DNA from: Candidatus Mediterraneibacter intestinipullorum
Lineage (GTDB): Bacteria; Bacillota; Clostridia; Lachnospirales; Lachnospiraceae
NCBI GenBank assembly: GCA_019118665.1
Contig: DWYM01000057.1
Location: 1 to 44,282 of the forward strand
Reading direction: 5' to 3'
DNA length: 44,282 nt
The notes below the pieces were generated by a model, which saw only the letters and a list, made by a program, of their open reading frames with translations, was not told the DNA's origin and did no database searches. The position numbers and the translations under genes are program-made. Shown here piece after piece: positions 30,821-39,800 of this stretch (positions are counted from its first letter, which is position 1; the number at the start of each line of letters is the position of its first letter).

Positions 30821-32676
30821 TGGCAGTTTCATTCAAAGTCCCGTCCAGCCCGAGCAGGAGCATTATTACAATCGATGAGTTCTTGGGCGTGGATTTTACG
30901 AACAGCCCATCCAATGTCGACTTGAATAAATCTCCCAATGGGCAGAATATGATCCGGGACGTCCCAGGTAAGGTCAGAAAATGCATGGGTTATGAATTGG
31001 TCTCAGCCTATGACGGTCAGATCAACGGAATGCATGTAAGGCGCGGGGACGATCAATATCTCATCCACGCAGGGACAAAGCTCTATAAAGGCTCAAACGC
31101 TATATATTCAGCAATGAATAATACGCGGTCAAAGAGCTGGCAGTTTGGCGATGTGCTGTATATCGCTGACGGGAAAAAACTTTTGAAATATGATGGTTCC
31201 TCGGTCAGCACAGTGGAGTCATCTGCTTATGTCCCGACAGTGACAATCGCCAAAGCACCATCCGGCGGAGGGACGCAGTATGAGGCGCTGAATCTTCTTT
31301 CACCGGCGTTCGAGGAATTATTTGCAGGGACAGCAAATGATACAGCTTATCACCTGTCATTCGGCGGCCTGGACTCTACGGCAGTAGTTGTAAAGAAGCT
31401 GAACTCCAATGGCAACTGGGATACGCTCACGGAAAATAATCAATTCACGGTGGATCGAACAAATGGAATTGTGAATTTTACTACCGCCCCAGGCGTCAGC
31501 CCGATAACTGGTGAAGATAATATCCGTATCCGTGCTTATCGTACTGTATCCGGATATGCTGGCAGGATCAATAAATGTACAATTGGAATACTTTACGGGG
31601 TGAGTGGAGCATCAGACCGCTTATTTCTTTCTGGTAATCCGGATTTTGTGAATTATGACTGGTACAGTCAGTATAATGATCCGACGTTTTTTCCAGATAC
31701 CGGATATTCTGTCCTTGGGAGTGGAGGATCTGCGATTGTCGGGTATTCCATCATCAATGACCGGTTGGCTGCACATAAAGATGATATGGAAATCGACCGG
31801 AACATTATTTTGCGCTTAGGCGAAATTGTCGAGGACGAGCCATCTTTCAAAATTGTAAATACGTTGCAGGGAGCAGGGGCAATTGCAAAATGGTCTTTTG
31901 GGTATCTGGCAACCGAACCATTATTCCTGACCCGGCTTGGAATATACGCAGTGACTCCGCAGGATATCACCGGTGAAAGATATTCACAAAATCGAAGTTT
32001 CTATTTGAATGGTAAACTTCTGGATGAGCCAAACCTGGAAGAGGCATACGCATGTACATATAAGGATATGTATTGGCTCTGCATAAACGGAAAAGTTTAT
32101 ATTCTGGACGGCCTTCAACCGATCCAGACAGACCGAAGCATGCCTTACGCGACAAGGCAGTATGTTGGTTTTTACCGCATCAATGTTCCAGCGCGGGTAA
32201 TGTGGGTATATGATGGAGATTTATATTTCGGGTCTTCGGATGGCAAGGTATATAAATTCTTCTCTGATCCGGATTCGCAGGAATCCTATAATGATAATGG
32301 GGTTGCTATTCACGCAATCTGGGAAACGCCGGATTTTTATGGAAAGTTATTCTATAAAAATAAAACGTTTCGGTATATGGCGGTCCGGTTGGCGACGGCG
32401 TTAATGACATCCATCCGGATGTCAGTTTTTAAAAGAGGGATCTGGAGTTTAATCAAAGAGGATACCACGAGTGCAAGATATTTCAGCTTTGCACATGTGA
32501 TATTCAGTAAATTTACATTCCGAACCGATACAACACCAAAGACTATCGCAACGAAGATAAAGGTAAAAAAAGTTGATAAGGCTAGGTTTAAGTTGGAGAA
32601 TGACCATCTTAACGAACCATTTGGACTTTATGATATTGCCTTTGAATATATCGAGAACGGAAATTATAAGGGGTGA
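30820..32676 (+). CDS. Tail nozzle/stabilisation-type protein
   Basis: A 618-residue beta-rich protein. It opens with SIITIDEFLGVDFTNSPSNV and MIRDVPGKVRKCMGY, a typical start for podovirus tail tube/stabilisation proteins ('..F.GVD...sP....p....M.n......v..R.G'). Repeated blades such as KSWQFGDVLYIADGKKLLKY, YWLCINGKVYILDG and DLYFGSSDGKVYKF suggest a beta-propeller. It probably forms the nozzle of a short tail. No tape-measure gene follows, which supports podovirus morphology. Confidence 0.7.
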   Translation: MAVSFKVPSSPSRSIITIDEFLGVDFTNSPSNVDLNKSPNGQNMIRDVPGKVRKCMGYELVSAYDGQINGMHVRRGDDQYLIHAGTKLYKGSNAIYSAMNNTRSKSWQFGDVLYIADGKKLLKYDGSSVSTVESSAYVPTVTIAKAPSGGGTQYEALNLLSPAFEELFAGTANDTAYHLSFGGLDSTAVVVKKLNSNGNWDTLTENNQFTVDRTNGIVNFTTAPGVSPITGEDNIRIRAYRTVSGYAGRINKCTIGILYGVSGASDRLFLSGNPDFVNYDWYSQYNDPTFFPDTGYSVLGSGGSAIVGYSIINDRLAAHKDDMEIDRNIILRLGEIVEDEPSFKIVNTLQGAGAIAKWSFGYLATEPLFLTRLGIYAVTPQDITGERYSQNRSFYLNGKLLDEPNLEEAYACTYKDMYWLCINGKVYILDGLQPIQTDRSMPYATRQYVGFYRINVPARVMWVYDGDLYFGSSDGKVYKFFSDPDSQESYNDNGVAIHAIWETPDFYGKLFYKNKTFRYMAVRLATALMTSIRMSVFKRGIWSLIKEDTTSARYFSFAHVIFSKFTFRTDTTPKTIATKIKVKKVDKARFKLENDHLNEPFGLYDIAFEYIENGNYKG

Positions 32677-32680
32677 TAAC

Positions 32681-33232
32681 ATGGCATTTACGAGAATCAC
32701 AACGGCTGACACAACAGGAAAGGGCGTGGTAGGACTTCCAGATACTCCTGGGCTGGATACTACGAAGATGCAGCAAAAATTTGACGAACTGGCTTTGGAT
32801 GTTGTCATCCCGAAGCTCAATAACCTCGTCAGCGAACTGGAAGCCGCTGCTGGTGCAGCTTCGCTTGGCGCGAAAGTCCCGGCGGGAATCCGGGCGCAAC
32901 AGAACGTGCAGAGTATCCTGGATCAAATTGCCCTAGTGGCAGCAGACGCATCCTCTAAAGCCAATACTGCTTTTAACACTGCAACGGACGCAGCGAGTAA
33001 GATTAATTCTGTGGCCGAAACCGTAAATAACATTGCCTATATGGTTAATCCGTTTACCGGGCAAGTAGAGCCGATTAATCAGATCATCGAAAGTTTGTAT
33101 GACAACATGAAGCCTGCGGCTCTGACCGCGGCAGCATACGCTGCGCTTCAGCTGACAGCAGATCAGTATGCAAGCTATCAGATTACGGCATATGATTATG
33201 CAAATTACGGTGCAAATATTTTAGGAAAATAG
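32681..33232 (+). CDS. Tail/receptor-binding apparatus protein (183 aa)
   Basis: A 183-residue protein starting MAFTRITTADTTGKGVVG, then LPDTPGLDTTKMQQKFDELA, a conserved opening of tail appendage proteins in clostridial phages. An alanine-rich coiled coil (AADASSKANTAFNTATDAAS) and tyrosine-rich C-terminal repeats (QYASYQITAYDYANYG) follow. It likely links the tail to the fibre encoded 12 nt downstream. The ATG follows AAGGGGTGATAAC. Confidence 0.65.
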   Translation: MAFTRITTADTTGKGVVGLPDTPGLDTTKMQQKFDELALDVVIPKLNNLVSELEAAAGAASLGAKVPAGIRAQQNVQSILDQIALVAADASSKANTAFNTATDAASKINSVAETVNNIAYMVNPFTGQVEPINQIIESLYDNMKPAALTAAAYAALQLTADQYASYQITAYDYANYGANILGK

Positions 33233-33244
33233 GGAGGAAGATAT

Positions 33245-33859
33245 ATGTCAACGGCAGCGAAGACACCAAATTATAACTTGTCCCAGGTAGCAGGATCTGA
33301 TATTCCGGACTGGATTACAGACTATACATCGGACATGTCAAAGATAGATGCCGCATTAAAAGAGAATGCGGATGATATTGCCACTGTCAGGCCGGACGAA
33401 TTCAGTGAAGAATCGACCTATGCAGCAGGGGATTACTGTATAAAGGACAATGTGATATATAAAGCCAAGACAGCAGTCGAAGCCGGAGCATTTGATATTT
33501 CGGACTGGACAGCAACGACGATTTTTGATGAGCTTTCGGGACTAAATCAAAAGATGTCCGATTCTGGGTGGCTGATAATACCAACTGATTATCAGCCAAT
33601 AAGGTATCGAAAGATAGGAAAATGGGTTGAACTTATTTTTTGGAATGATAAATCTATACCGCAAGGGACTACGATTGGGACATTACCAGGGGGATTTAGA
33701 CCTTCCATTCCGGGTTATCCAAATGCTATATATATTCAAGATTCTTTTCCTCATTCTGAATCAGCTTTCATATCTGTGGATGCATCAGGAAACATTTTGG
33801 CAGAGAGTGACATTTCATCGGGCTGGTCATATTTTGTGGCAACATATATCGCTGAGTAA
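33245..33859 (+). CDS. Tail fibre/receptor-binding protein
   Basis: A 204-residue fibre. The N-terminus TPNYNLSQVAGSDIPDWITD anchors to the tail. A carbohydrate-binding-like middle (STYAAGDYCIKDNVIYKAK) and a short coiled coil (ELSGLNQKMSD) lead to a beta-rich tip (from about residue 107). The tip contains RYRKIGKWVELIFW and ends with ISVDASGNILAESDISSGW. The tip is homologous by eye to the orphan tip at 41435-41803 and to the C-terminus of the minus-strand repressor (41825-42187). It should determine host receptor choice. Confidence 0.7.
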   Translation: MSTAAKTPNYNLSQVAGSDIPDWITDYTSDMSKIDAALKENADDIATVRPDEFSEESTYAAGDYCIKDNVIYKAKTAVEAGAFDISDWTATTIFDELSGLNQKMSDSGWLIIPTDYQPIRYRKIGKWVELIFWNDKSIPQGTTIGTLPGGFRPSIPGYPNAIYIQDSFPHSESAFISVDASGNILAESDISSGWSYFVATYIAE

Positions 33860-33975
33860 TTGCTTAGTCCAAGTTAATTTTAATAAATTAAATTTTGATT
33901 TAGTTCACTAAAAGGTGGTGATATACATAGAAGTAGATAGGATTAATTAAAACTGAATAGGAACTTGTCAACGAA

Positions 33976-34007
33976 GAGAGCTTCCAGAACTGGGAGCTCT
34001 CATTTTG
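33976..34007 (+). terminator. Terminator between tail and lysis genes
   Basis: GAGAGCTTCCAG (33976-33987) pairs with CTGGGAGCTCTC (33990-34001) over 12 bp with one wobble, followed by ATTTTG. It lies in a 167-bp gap. The rest of the gap is AT-rich and holds only a possible 11-codon frame. Confidence 0.75.
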
Positions 34008-34026
34008 TCAAAGTAAGGAGAAGAAA

Positions 34027-34332
34027 ATGGAATGGTTGATCACGATCATCGCTGCAGCAGGGATTCCGACAGCGATAACAGGCCTGTTGTTTCGCCATTT
34101 GGAAAAACGCATGGATGAGAAAGACCGGGCGAGAGAACAGCACGAGTATCTGATCGTGAAAAGCATCAATGCTTCTATGGCGTTGGGAGAAGCAACCGCA
34201 GAAGCAGTACAACGTATTCCGGACGCTCACTGTAATGGTGACATGCATGCGGCGCTGGAATATGCGAGAAAAGTTAAACACGAACAAAAAGACTTCCTGA
34301 ATAAACAGGCGGTTCATTCAATTATGCAGTGA
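34027..34332 (+). CDS. Single-span membrane protein of the lysis module
   Basis: A 101-residue protein. The N-terminal membrane segment (LITIIAAAGIPTAITGLLF, about residues 4-22) is followed by a charged cytoplasmic helix (HLEKRMDEKDRAREQHEYLI) and a second helical half. Such proteins lie beside holins in Firmicutes phages and may act as accessory holin or antiholin. It starts behind AAGGAGAAG after a terminator, and its stop lies 33 nt before the holin-like start. Confidence 0.6.
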   Translation: MEWLITIIAAAGIPTAITGLLFRHLEKRMDEKDRAREQHEYLIVKSINASMALGEATAEAVQRIPDAHCNGDMHAALEYARKVKHEQKDFLNKQAVHSIMQ

Positions 34333-34364
34333 CCGGCTACTCAGTGCCGGAGAAAGAGGTAAAA

Positions 34365-34739
34365 ATGAACATGGAACTTATAATGCAGTACGTCACTTAT
34401 GTGCTGATGGCAGTCGGGTTGATGGCCTTTGTAGTGAGTGGGATCACACAGGTTATCAAGGAAATGCCGTTTCTTGTAAAACTTCCCACCAGTGCGGTTG
34501 CGCTCGTCGTATCAATGATACTGTGTCCGCTTGCGGTGATAATCGCGTGCCAGTATTTTAATATTGTGATTGTCTGGTATTATGTATTCGCCTCATTCAT
34601 TGCGGCATTTATTGTTTACTTAGTCGCAACCGGAGGATGGGAACGCGTGACAGATATCTGGAACAGAACCAATATAATAAATGATCTGAGGGGCGGGAAA
34701 CCGCGCTTTTTTATGCCGGCGCATCGGCGCGGTGATTGA
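34365..34739 (+). CDS. Holin-type membrane protein
   Basis: A 124-residue protein with three hydrophobic segments: about 8-27 (YVTYVLMAVGLMAFVVSG), 42-63 (AVALVVSMILCPLAVIIA) and 66-88 (IVIVWYYVFASFIAAFIVYL). A basic C-terminal tail follows (GGKPRFFMPAHRRG). This is a class I holin layout, and it lies directly before the endolysin. The ATG behind AGAAAGAGG was preferred to the in-frame ATG at 34329, which overlaps the previous stop but has no ribosome binding site. Holins open the membrane to release the endolysin. Confidence 0.7.
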   Translation: MNMELIMQYVTYVLMAVGLMAFVVSGITQVIKEMPFLVKLPTSAVALVVSMILCPLAVIIACQYFNIVIVWYYVFASFIAAFIVYLVATGGWERVTDIWNRTNIINDLRGGKPRFFMPAHRRGD

Positions 34740-34762
34740 AGAAAGGTAGGTCGGAGGTAAAT

Positions 34763-35785
34763 ATGTTTAGAGGAATTGACGTATCTGCATATCAGGGAAA
34801 GCCTGATTGGGCAAAGGTAAAACAGAGTGGTATTGAATTCGCGATTCTTCGTGTCGCGAACAGTAAAGGGCTGGACACATCATTTGAGCACAATTATGCC
34901 GGGTGTGAAGCGAACAATATTGCAAAAGGAGTTTATCGCTACAGCTATGCGAAGACCACAGAGGCGGCAGTAAAAGAAGCGTGGGAAGTCGTGAAGATTC
35001 TGGACGGCCGGAGATTGGAAATGGGTGTATGGCTTGATCTGGAATGGAGCGGGCTGCGCACTCTTGGAAAGAATGCGATTACTGCAATCGCAAAATCCTT
35101 TATTCAGGTTATTAAAGACGCGGGGTATTCCTGTGGGATCTATTGCAACCTGGACTGGCATGAGAATGTCCTGGATACAGAGGCGCTGAATGTACCGTTC
35201 TGGGTGGCGAGATATTCATCTGAGGATGATGGAACTATGAAAGAGAACCTGCGTCCGGGTGTAGGTGAATCTGGCTGGCAGTATTCCAGTAAGGGATGTG
35301 TGTCAGGAATCTCTGGCAACGTAGATCTGGATGTCTGGTATGAGAGCTTGCCGCAGGGAAATGATGGTGAAAAAGAAGATCGTGAGTTGGATCAGGAAGC
35401 CGTCCGAAGTCTTCAGGAAGCACTCAATGCGGACGGGATCACAGATGCAGACGGAAAAGCATTGATGATTGATGGAATCAAGGGACAGGACACGACCGCG
35501 GCGATCAGGAAAGTCCTGCTGCTTTCCGGAGCTTTTGACAGTCGTACCGCACGCTTTACCGTTGGAAGCACCGGACAGACTGTAAAATGGCTGCAGATGC
35601 GCCTGAATACGGTAATCGGCCCGCAGATCGTAGAGCTTTTGAAAACGGAGTATGGGCTGGAGGCTGACGGAAAATTCGGAAATGATACGCGGCTGGCGGT
35701 CGGATTATTCCAGGAGATCAGAGGCCTGAAACTGGATTACAAGGTCGGTGTCAATACGATCACAGAATTGTTATATGTAGCTTAA
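34763..35785 (+). CDS. GH25 endolysin with C-terminal peptidoglycan-binding region
   Basis: A 340-residue lysin. The GH25 muramidase domain (1-205) opens with RGIDVSAYQGKPDW (D6). GVWLDLEWSG carries the catalytic D92 and E94, and NVDLDVWY closes the barrel. The rest (about 218-340) has two helical repeats (SLQEALNADGITDADGKALM; WLQMRLNTVIG, then YGLEADGKFGNDTRLAVGLF) resembling peptidoglycan_binding_1 modules. It cleaves the glycan backbone at lysis. The ATG was chosen for its TCGGAGG site. No signal peptide is present, so it depends on the holin. Confidence 0.92.
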   Translation: MFRGIDVSAYQGKPDWAKVKQSGIEFAILRVANSKGLDTSFEHNYAGCEANNIAKGVYRYSYAKTTEAAVKEAWEVVKILDGRRLEMGVWLDLEWSGLRTLGKNAITAIAKSFIQVIKDAGYSCGIYCNLDWHENVLDTEALNVPFWVARYSSEDDGTMKENLRPGVGESGWQYSSKGCVSGISGNVDLDVWYESLPQGNDGEKEDRELDQEAVRSLQEALNADGITDADGKALMIDGIKGQDTTAAIRKVLLLSGAFDSRTARFTVGSTGQTVKWLQMRLNTVIGPQIVELLKTEYGLEADGKFGNDTRLAVGLFQEIRGLKLDYKVGVNTITELLYVA

Positions 35786-35793
35786 TTGATTTT

Positions 35794-35817
35794 CCCCGGA
35801 GAAATCCGGGGATTTTT
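35794..35817 (+). terminator. Terminator after the endolysin
   Basis: CCCCGG (35794-35799) and CCGGGG (35806-35811) form a GC-only stem with a 6-nt loop, followed by ATTTTT. It separates the lysis genes from the two internal protein genes, which begin 21 bp later behind their own ribosome binding site. Confidence 0.85.
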
Positions 35818-35838
35818 CAATATAAGGAGAGAAATTTT

Positions 35839-36873
35839 ATGGCATTAAATTTGACGAAAAAGCAGTACGAAACAGAGATGGCAAGAGGCGAAGCCTTGAA
35901 TAAAAAGTACGGGAAGAACAATTCTTCTTCATCGAATAAAAACACATCCAATAGAAACAGCGGAGGCTCAGGAAGAAATTCTGGTGGAAGTTCAGGATCT
36001 TCCAGCGGGGGTAGTTCGTCTGCTGGGAATGCTGCATATTATGCTCAGCTTCAGGCAGAGGCAGAAGCAAGGGCACGCGAAGAAGCGGAGCGTCTCAGAA
36101 GAGAACAGGAGCGTATTGCCCAAAACGCATATGATCGGAATATGGCGGCGCTTAATGATGCATATAACCAGCGTGGAGAGCTTTTAAAACAGAATTATGA
36201 CAGCACTGTGGGGACGCTGAATTCCAGTTATGATGTGTCAAAGGGGAATGTAAACAATCAATCGAATCAGGCATTGAGGGAGGCATACATTAACCGTATG
36301 TTGTCTCAAAGAAATCTCGCTCAAAATATGGCGGCGCAGGGACTTTCGGGTGGGTTGGCAGAAAGCACTATGGCCGGTTTGTCCAATAACTATGGAAATG
36401 CCAGAAATAATATCGAAGAGACCCGCGCCAACAACCTGTCGGAACTGGAAAATACATACCAGAACAATCTGGCAACGGCATTGCAGAATTATAATAATCA
36501 GTTGGCGGAAGATTCTGCACAGAAAGCCGCGTACCAGATGCAGTTGGAAAGCGACCTGGCAAACCTGATTGCGTCATCTTATTCTGATATGTATGATAAT
36601 ATTCCGGCTTTGACGGAATCATATACAGCGGCGATGCAGGATCTTTTGGCGAATCAGGCGGCATATTCACCGGTAGAAGCAACGGTAACAAATAGGCAGG
36701 ATCCTGTCTCAGTAAGTAGTCCAGTAGAGGACTATAGCTCCTGGAATAATTATGCCGCGTGGGCGAAAAAGGTAAAAGCTAATGGATACAGCGATGATCA
36801 GATCGCTGATATGTTGGTAAGAAACGGCGTCAATAATACAGGGGCGCTGCAGTATATTCTCAACCAGCTGTAA
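35839..36873 (+). CDS. Internal virion/ejection-type protein 1
   Basis: A 344-residue protein. The serine/glycine/asparagine-rich low-complexity region (about 29-62) is followed by long helices rich in A, E, Q and N (ARAREEAERLRREQERIAQN; NLSELENTYQNNLATALQNY). A small C-terminal helical domain (WAKKVKANGYSDDQIADMLV) ends the protein. Such helical, repeat-rich proteins near a very large partner are typical of podovirus ejection proteins. Unusually, it lies after the lysis cassette rather than before the fibre. Function inferred from composition and neighbour. Confidence 0.5.
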   Translation: MALNLTKKQYETEMARGEALNKKYGKNNSSSSNKNTSNRNSGGSGRNSGGSSGSSSGGSSSAGNAAYYAQLQAEAEARAREEAERLRREQERIAQNAYDRNMAALNDAYNQRGELLKQNYDSTVGTLNSSYDVSKGNVNNQSNQALREAYINRMLSQRNLAQNMAAQGLSGGLAESTMAGLSNNYGNARNNIEETRANNLSELENTYQNNLATALQNYNNQLAEDSAQKAAYQMQLESDLANLIASSYSDMYDNIPALTESYTAAMQDLLANQAAYSPVEATVTNRQDPVSVSSPVEDYSSWNNYAAWAKKVKANGYSDDQIADMLVRNGVNNTGALQYILNQL

Positions 36874-36888
36874 TCATGGAGGTCAGGT

Positions 36889-39800
36889 ATGGCGAATTAT
36901 AGCATAGACGATATAGAAAAGATGCTTAATAAGCATAAAAACGTCACATCTAATACAGAACATACTCCATCGAAAAAGATGGAAGTATCAAAGCGCCTGA
37001 ACAAAAGCGGGAGCCAAAGTGCCACATCTGGCCAGAAAGACGCTTCTGGAAAACAATGGTATAACGCTGGTGAGCTAAAAAGAAAACAGGATTCTCAACG
37101 TGCGGCTAAAACAGAGAAAAAAGTGAGGACAAGAAGTTCGGTCGGGAATGCACTCAGTTATTATAATGATCGGCAGAAGGATAGTCTTTCCGGAATGACC
37201 GGAGTAGCCCGCCAGTTAAAAAGAACCACTGCTGTACCGACAACGGAGAGAATTCCAAGCCTTGATACATCGAGTCTGGGAAAAGAGAGTTCCTCTCCGG
37301 TTCTCTCGACAGGCTCTGTTCAGAGGCAAGAAAGCATACCCGTCTTGACACAGGAATTTGAACCTCAGGAAGAAGTGTCAAGCACTTCTAACCCGCTTTA
37401 TGGTGCTTTGAGTGGGAAAATGTCAGAAGAGGACCGTAAGGTAATCCAGGAGTATGCAAGCGAATGGTTGAGGGATTATAACCGGCGCATTGCATCTGGA
37501 AGTATTTCTCAGGCGCAGGCGGCAAAAGACGCTACGGATGAGACTTCAATGTATGCAACTATGGTTAGGCTGAAGAATAAAACAAATCCGCTGGCGGCTT
37601 TTGTAACCGGGATTATGGACTCCGCACAGAACCTGCCTGGTGTTGGAACTGTACGAGACTGGATCGATAATCTGACACCGGGAGGGAATCCGTCCGGAAA
37701 CTTCATTGACCAATCCATAGAAGATGCCCGAACACAAAGCCCGCTTGCGCAGGGCGCCGGGAACTTAGCTATGGAGGTCGCAAAATATAACCTGGCCAGC
37801 GGCATTATGTCTGATATTCCAAGGGTTCAGGCGGCAAGAGAGGCGCTTTCCGGAAGGATTGCAAGTGCTTTAAGTCCCGGCGGAAATGCTGCAGCTGCAG
37901 CAGCGGCTGGAAATAGAATCCCGGAGCTCGTCGGAGGGGCAGCGGCGAATGTTCTGAGTGATCTGTCGCTGGATACTGTTTTAGATACACTTCCCCGTGC
38001 GGCGGATGATGTCAGGGCGGGTAGGAGCGCCGGTGAAGTGGCAGGGAATGTCGCGCGAAGCATTGGAACAAATTTGGCATATAATGTTGCGGGCGAGGGG
38101 TTGTCACAGATCGTTGGAAGAGCGCTTCGAAATAGAGCCAGAGGAACGGAGCTTGATCCTCCTGGAAGTCTTGAAAACGGCTTAGAACGGTCTGGAACGG
38201 CATTGAATGAGGCTGCAGATTCCGCAGAGACAGTAATGCGGAGGACGGATGGACTTTCGCCCTTGGGAAATATCCCGGCCAATGGGCGGACCGGCAGCGC
38301 GGTATCAGATGTAATGCCTCCATACAGAGTTGCCGCAGAAAGTGTGGATGATAGAACGGCGAGATTGACGGAAGAAATCCCGACTCTTCGAGATCCTGAA
38401 ATATCTGCGCGCTCTGGCGAGGATCTATTAAATGGAAGCAGGTCCAGACGCACGGCAACAATTGACGGCAGAGATGTTGTCGAGGAGAGTTATGGTAATA
38501 ATATTGCCAGGGGCAGAGTACAGGGTGTTTCCGATGAGATTCAAAACGAATTCATTGACAATCCGGCATTTTATGAAGTTCTGAGCAATGAAGAAACTTT
38601 ACAGCGGGCACAGCGGATTTATGATTCTGGATCTGCAGAAAGCCAGATCTATCGTTTGCTGGACGCAAAATCTCCTGAAGCTGTCCCGTTGGCGAATAAG
38701 ATCGTGTCAGATATGATTGATTCTGGCCGGAAGGACGAAGCTGTGGAGCTGCTGAGGACTGTCTCGCAGAAACTTCGTGAAGGCGGCCAGTTTACACAAG
38801 CTGCTGCAATTACCATGATGAAGAGTGATCCGGATACCGCATTGAGATATGCTGTCCGTGACATAGATAATATGAACGCGGCAGGCCGGCAGAAGTTTGG
38901 GAATCGTTGGACGGATTTTTCCTTGACGGATGATGAGATAGAAATGTTCGGAAAAATCAAACCGGGAGACACTGACGCGATCAAAAAGGCATATGAAAAG
39001 ATTGGGGCGCGGCTTGCAAAGCAGTATCCGTCTACCAGGTGGGAGAAGTTTGTGGAGCTGTCACGCGTGGGCATGCTTTTGAATCCGAGAACACAGATCA
39101 GGAATATCGTATCGAACGCATTATTGCAGCCGGTCCGTTCTTTGACGGATCGTGTGTCTGCGCTCGGGCAAAACGCCATCCATTTGATAAATCCGGATTT
39201 CAAGGTCACTCAGTCCCTTACAGGAGGCGGAAAGGCAGAGAAAAAACTGGCAAGAGAAGTCTGGGATGGTGTGAAAGAAAGCCTTTTGGGGAGTTCTGCG
39301 TCAAAATGGGACTCTGGGCTGAAAAGTATCGCTGGAGATAAGCAGGTGTTTAAGGGCAGTCCGATATCGAAGATCTTTAACAGAATTTTCCCAGGGGCGA
39401 TATCCAGAGCGAATGCAGCTATGGGGCGAAACGTGGATGATTCCCTGCTGGAGACGGTACGAAATTTCACATATTATCTTCTGGAAGCCGGTGATGAGCC
39501 TTTTGTCCGCAACAATTTTGTGAATCGCCTTGCTTCATATATGAAGGCACAGGAGATAACTTCCCTCGATCAGATCCCGGAGGATGCGATAACGCTCGCA
39601 GCGGATGAAGCGTTGAAAGCGACGTTCAAGGACGATAACGCACTGACACGGACTTTTTCAAACTTGAAGAAAAACACCGGAAAAGTTGGGGAAATCGTTA
39701 TGCCTTTCACAAAAACACCTGCGAACCTTGCTATGAGAGGAATTGATTACAGTCCGGTGGGACTTGTCAACGCCTTCAAGATGGTAAAAGATAAAAAAGG

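Noticed and set aside
33918-33953. Possible 11-codon frame (GTG start behind AAAGGTGG) between fibre and lysis genes
   Set aside because: The ribosome-binding-like sequence is good but the frame stops after 11 codons. It may be a decayed XkdX-like small gene; too short to call.
34329-34364. Upstream start for the holin-like gene
   Set aside because: The ATG at 34329 overlaps the previous stop but would add 12 polar residues before the first membrane segment and has no ribosome binding site; the ATG at 34365 has AGAGG at good spacing. A dual-start holin cannot be fully excluded.
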